Positions 62,208 to 64,000 of a stretch of 64,000 nt of DNA are shown here, one piece after another (the stretch's first letter is position 1; each line of letters opens with the position of its first letter). The DNA is taken from positions 4,774,001-4,838,000 of the forward strand of contig NZ_CP109796.1 in the NCBI RefSeq assembly GCF_038725785.1, written 5' to 3'. The DNA is from Termitidicoccus mucosus. GTDB taxonomy: Bacteria > Verrucomicrobiota > Verrucomicrobiia > Opitutales > Opitutaceae. The position numbers and the translations under genes were made by a program. The notes under the pieces are model-generated. The model saw nothing but the letters and a program-made list of their open reading frames with translations, was not told where the DNA came from and ran no database searches.

Positions 62208-63371
62208 TCACTCCGCAAGGGCTGGCGGGAATCCCCTCATCGCGTCCAGAACGCGCCCGGGCGGGATTTCTTTTATCCAGTCGCGCCGTTTGGAGACGGT
62301 GACGATTTTGCTGTTTGCTGCATCGAGCGGGTGCCATTCGGGGTTTTTCTTGCGCATCAAAGCCACGGCGGAAACACGGACGGCGTTCGCCAGGTGCATG
62401 GTGGCGGTTTCCACGGAAATGATCAGCGCGCACCGGCGCAAAACCGCCGGGAGCTGGAAAAAATTGTCATTCGCGCTGAACACATGAACCCGTTTCTGTC
62501 CGCCGGCTTTGACAAGCGCCAGGGTTTCCGGGATTTTGTCCGGCAGGGCATTTACCAGAAAGACCGCGTCGCGCCATTCGGGTTGTTGCCGCATGGCTTT
62601 TATCAATTCGACGACATGCGCCATCGGCCAGCAGCGCCTGGGTGTTTTGGCCGATGGATTGACAAACACAAGGGGGTTTCCTGCCGCGCCAAGGGTGTCT
62701 ATGTAACCGGTCGCCCAGCGCGTCCATTCATCCGGAATGTCCACGAACGGGAGGCGTTCCCTCAAGGTGAGGCCAAAGCCGAACAGAGACTGAAACCAGC
62801 AGGAGAAAATTTCGCTGACATGACCAATGCCGCGAATTTCGGACGGAAGCGCGATATCCAGTTTTTTATATGAAAAATCATGAACAAGGCCGCGAAGTCC
62901 GCCAGCAAAGCGCCTGATGCCGGCAACAAAGCTGTCCGGGCCGATTTTGCGGGCAAGCGCGGCGTAGCGATGGGGACGCACCAACGCGAGGGAGATGATA
63001 ATAGGGTAGTTTTCCCGGCGCGCCGATGTGATGGACTCCGCGCGCAAATCGGGGCGATAGGTTTGGCTGTAGATTTTTTGGATGAACGGGCAGGCGGCCA
63101 GCCAGTCGTATAATATGTATTTTCTCAATCCCTCCCACTTGGCCGCGTTTTTTGTGCACCGCAGTTCGTCCACCCACAGGTGGATTTGCAAATGGGGAAA
63201 GCGCCCGGCAAGCGCCTTGAAAAAATTCTGGAGATACGCGTAGTCCCCGATCGCCAGGTGCGTGATGAAAAGGATTTTTCCCGGCCTGTCGCGCAGGTGA
63301 GCGGGAACAAATGGAGCGGCAGGCGCGACGCGCCACACCCCTTCCAAGCATGATGGAAGCGAGACGTGCAT
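62208..63371 (-). CDS. Family 9 glycosyltransferase (heptosyltransferase-like), copy 2
   Basis: The start at 63371 (MHVSLPSCLEGVW) gives 387 residues with the GT9 motifs KILFITHLAIGDYAYLQNFF and ALIISVETATMHLANAVRVS. It is the first gene of the glycosyltransferase group. Sequence around YILYDWLAACPFIQKIYSQT closely matches copy 1. Probably a lipopolysaccharide core sugar transferase; the sugar is not assignable from sequence. Confidence 0.82.
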   Translation of the reverse strand: MHVSLPSCLEGVWRVAPAAPFVPAHLRDRPGKILFITHLAIGDYAYLQNFFKALAGRFPHLQIHLWVDELRCTKNAAKWEGLRKYILYDWLAACPFIQKIYSQTYRPDLRAESITSARRENYPIIISLALVRPHRYAALARKIGPDSFVAGIRRFAGGLRGLVHDFSYKKLDIALPSEIRGIGHVSEIFSCWFQSLFGFGLTLRERLPFVDIPDEWTRWATGYIDTLGAAGNPLVFVNPSAKTPRRCWPMAHVVELIKAMRQQPEWRDAVFLVNALPDKIPETLALVKAGGQKRVHVFSANDNFFQLPAVLRRCALIISVETATMHLANAVRVSAVALMRKKNPEWHPLDAANSKIVTVSKRRDWIKEIPPGRVLDAMRGFPPALAE

Positions 63372-63521
63372 AAACGGCAATGGGCTCGCGCCTGCCTTTG
63401 CCGTTGTCTGCGGGAGTTCCCTTGCGAGGATCGCCCTGGGTGCCTGAAACAAAAAAAGAGGGACGCATTTACTTGCGCCCCACAACAGGCACCTAGGAGA
63501 GCCTCACAAGAGGACGCTTTC

Positions 63522-63547
63522 AATGCGCCCCAATATAGGGGCGCATT
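63522..63547. terminator. Perfect hairpin between the GT9 and esterase genes
   Basis: AATGCGCCCC (63522-63531) and GGGGCGCATT (63538-63547) form a 10-bp stem around AATATA. It lies between genes that are both on the minus strand. It could terminate the esterase transcript or act in the leader of the glycosyltransferase operon. The 371-bp space 63372-63742 holds nothing else I can support. Confidence 0.55.
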
Positions 63548-63742
63548 TCAGCGATGTCTCTTGTGCCACGAAATTTCCTAGGTTTCGTTGTGAACAGCAG
63601 CCGAAGCTACGCGAAAAAGTATGAATGCTAAAGTTTGGTGACCGGGTGACTGGAATAGGGTTGGTGTCGAAAGAAAAACACAAGCTGCAAGAGGGAGGGG
63701 AGTGTGTCAAATGGCCTTTGTTCGTTCGGAGAAATAGTGCCA

Positions 63743-64000
63743 TTACTCGCGGAAGAGCAGCGGGATAAAGGCGGCGAGATTGGGGCGCCAGACGCGGAAG
63801 GTGTGGCCGAGCGGGCCGACAGTGAAGGTGTGCTTCACTTCCTTCTTCGCGAGCCAGGCGGAGAGCTGCCGGTTGTTTTCCAGCAGGAAATCCTCCTCGC
63901 CGCAGGCGATCCAGAGCAGCGCCGGGCGCGGGGCGGCGGCATCGCCGAGCCCGGGCCAGGCGGTGTCGAAATCCTCCGGCAGGCCGCCGGAGCTGAACGC
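63743..64000 (-). CDS. Esterase, C-terminal part (runs off window)
   Basis: The last 85 residues of a minus-strand protein read LLWIACGEEDFLLENNRQLS, then GHTFRVWRPNLAAFIPLLF and a stop. This is the end of PF00756-type esterases (feruloyl/xylan esterase and related), in which the Asp of EEDF and the His of GHTF belong to the catalytic triad region. The N-terminal part with the nucleophile lies beyond the window. Confidence 0.7.
   Translation of the reverse strand, partial: AFSSGGLPEDFDTAWPGLGDAAAPRPALLWIACGEEDFLLENNRQLSAWLAKKEVKHTFTVGPLGHTFRVWRPNLAAFIPLLFRE

Overview
The window looks like a chromosomal accessory region of a high-GC Gram-negative bacterium, most likely a verrucomicrobium related to Opitutaceae. 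That assignment is inference. It rests on the Gram-negative envelope genes (type V adhesins, lipoproteins, heptosyltransferase-like enzymes), the integron integrase with a long N-terminal extension, and the sigma/RDD/esterase genes at the right end. No rRNA or standard marker gene is present to confirm it.

Layout. (1) 1-2887, + strand: the tail of a conjugative type IV secretion (T4SS) module (truncated TrbG/VirB9, TrbI/VirB10, a lipoprotein and two small proteins) ending in a terminator. (2) 2923-13083: an integron. The integrase gene (11704-13083, +) faces away from a leftward array of cassettes on the - strand. Six attC sites can be delimited from core sites and imperfect palindromes, and one is split by an IS1111-type insertion. 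The distal end carries SIR2-like, HNH and TIR/deoxyribosyltransferase-like genes that resemble defence genes. (3) 13142-15862: a Cas4/RecB-like nuclease plus DEDD exonuclease fused to an IS66-type transposase. (4) 16125-18539: a VirD4-like coupling protein followed by a one-domain Clp-type AAA+ ATPase. (5) 18820-29686: a giant classical autotransporter (about 3,600 aa) split by one extra base in a G8 tract. (6) 29687-31609: decayed DNA with an IS3 remnant and a frameshifted STAS-like gene. (7) 31610-46519, - strand: a nearly complete Trb-type T4SS operon headed by an AraC-type regulator. A trimeric YadA-like adhesin and a lipoprotein gene sit inside it, exactly where the left-hand copy has nothing. 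(8) 46787-56054: a second large autotransporter, three small plasmid-type genes, a third, decayed VirB2 pilin gene and a HTH gene. (9) 56339-56415: initiator tRNA, a plausible edge of the mobile region. (10) 56526-64000: ordinary chromosomal genes (bactofilin/RDD membrane protein, membrane protein, ECF sigma factor, GT8, two GT9, esterase).

How it fits together. The T4SS genes plus coupling protein suggest a conjugative element, but no relaxase or VirB11/TrbB ATPase is seen here. The element carries three surface adhesins, which could hold mating cells together or attach to a host surface. The most notable unexplained signal is a 53-nt element lying between the same two genes in both T4SS copies. 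The two copies align without gaps, and two stem base pairs have changed in a compensated way, which points to a structured cis-regulatory RNA.
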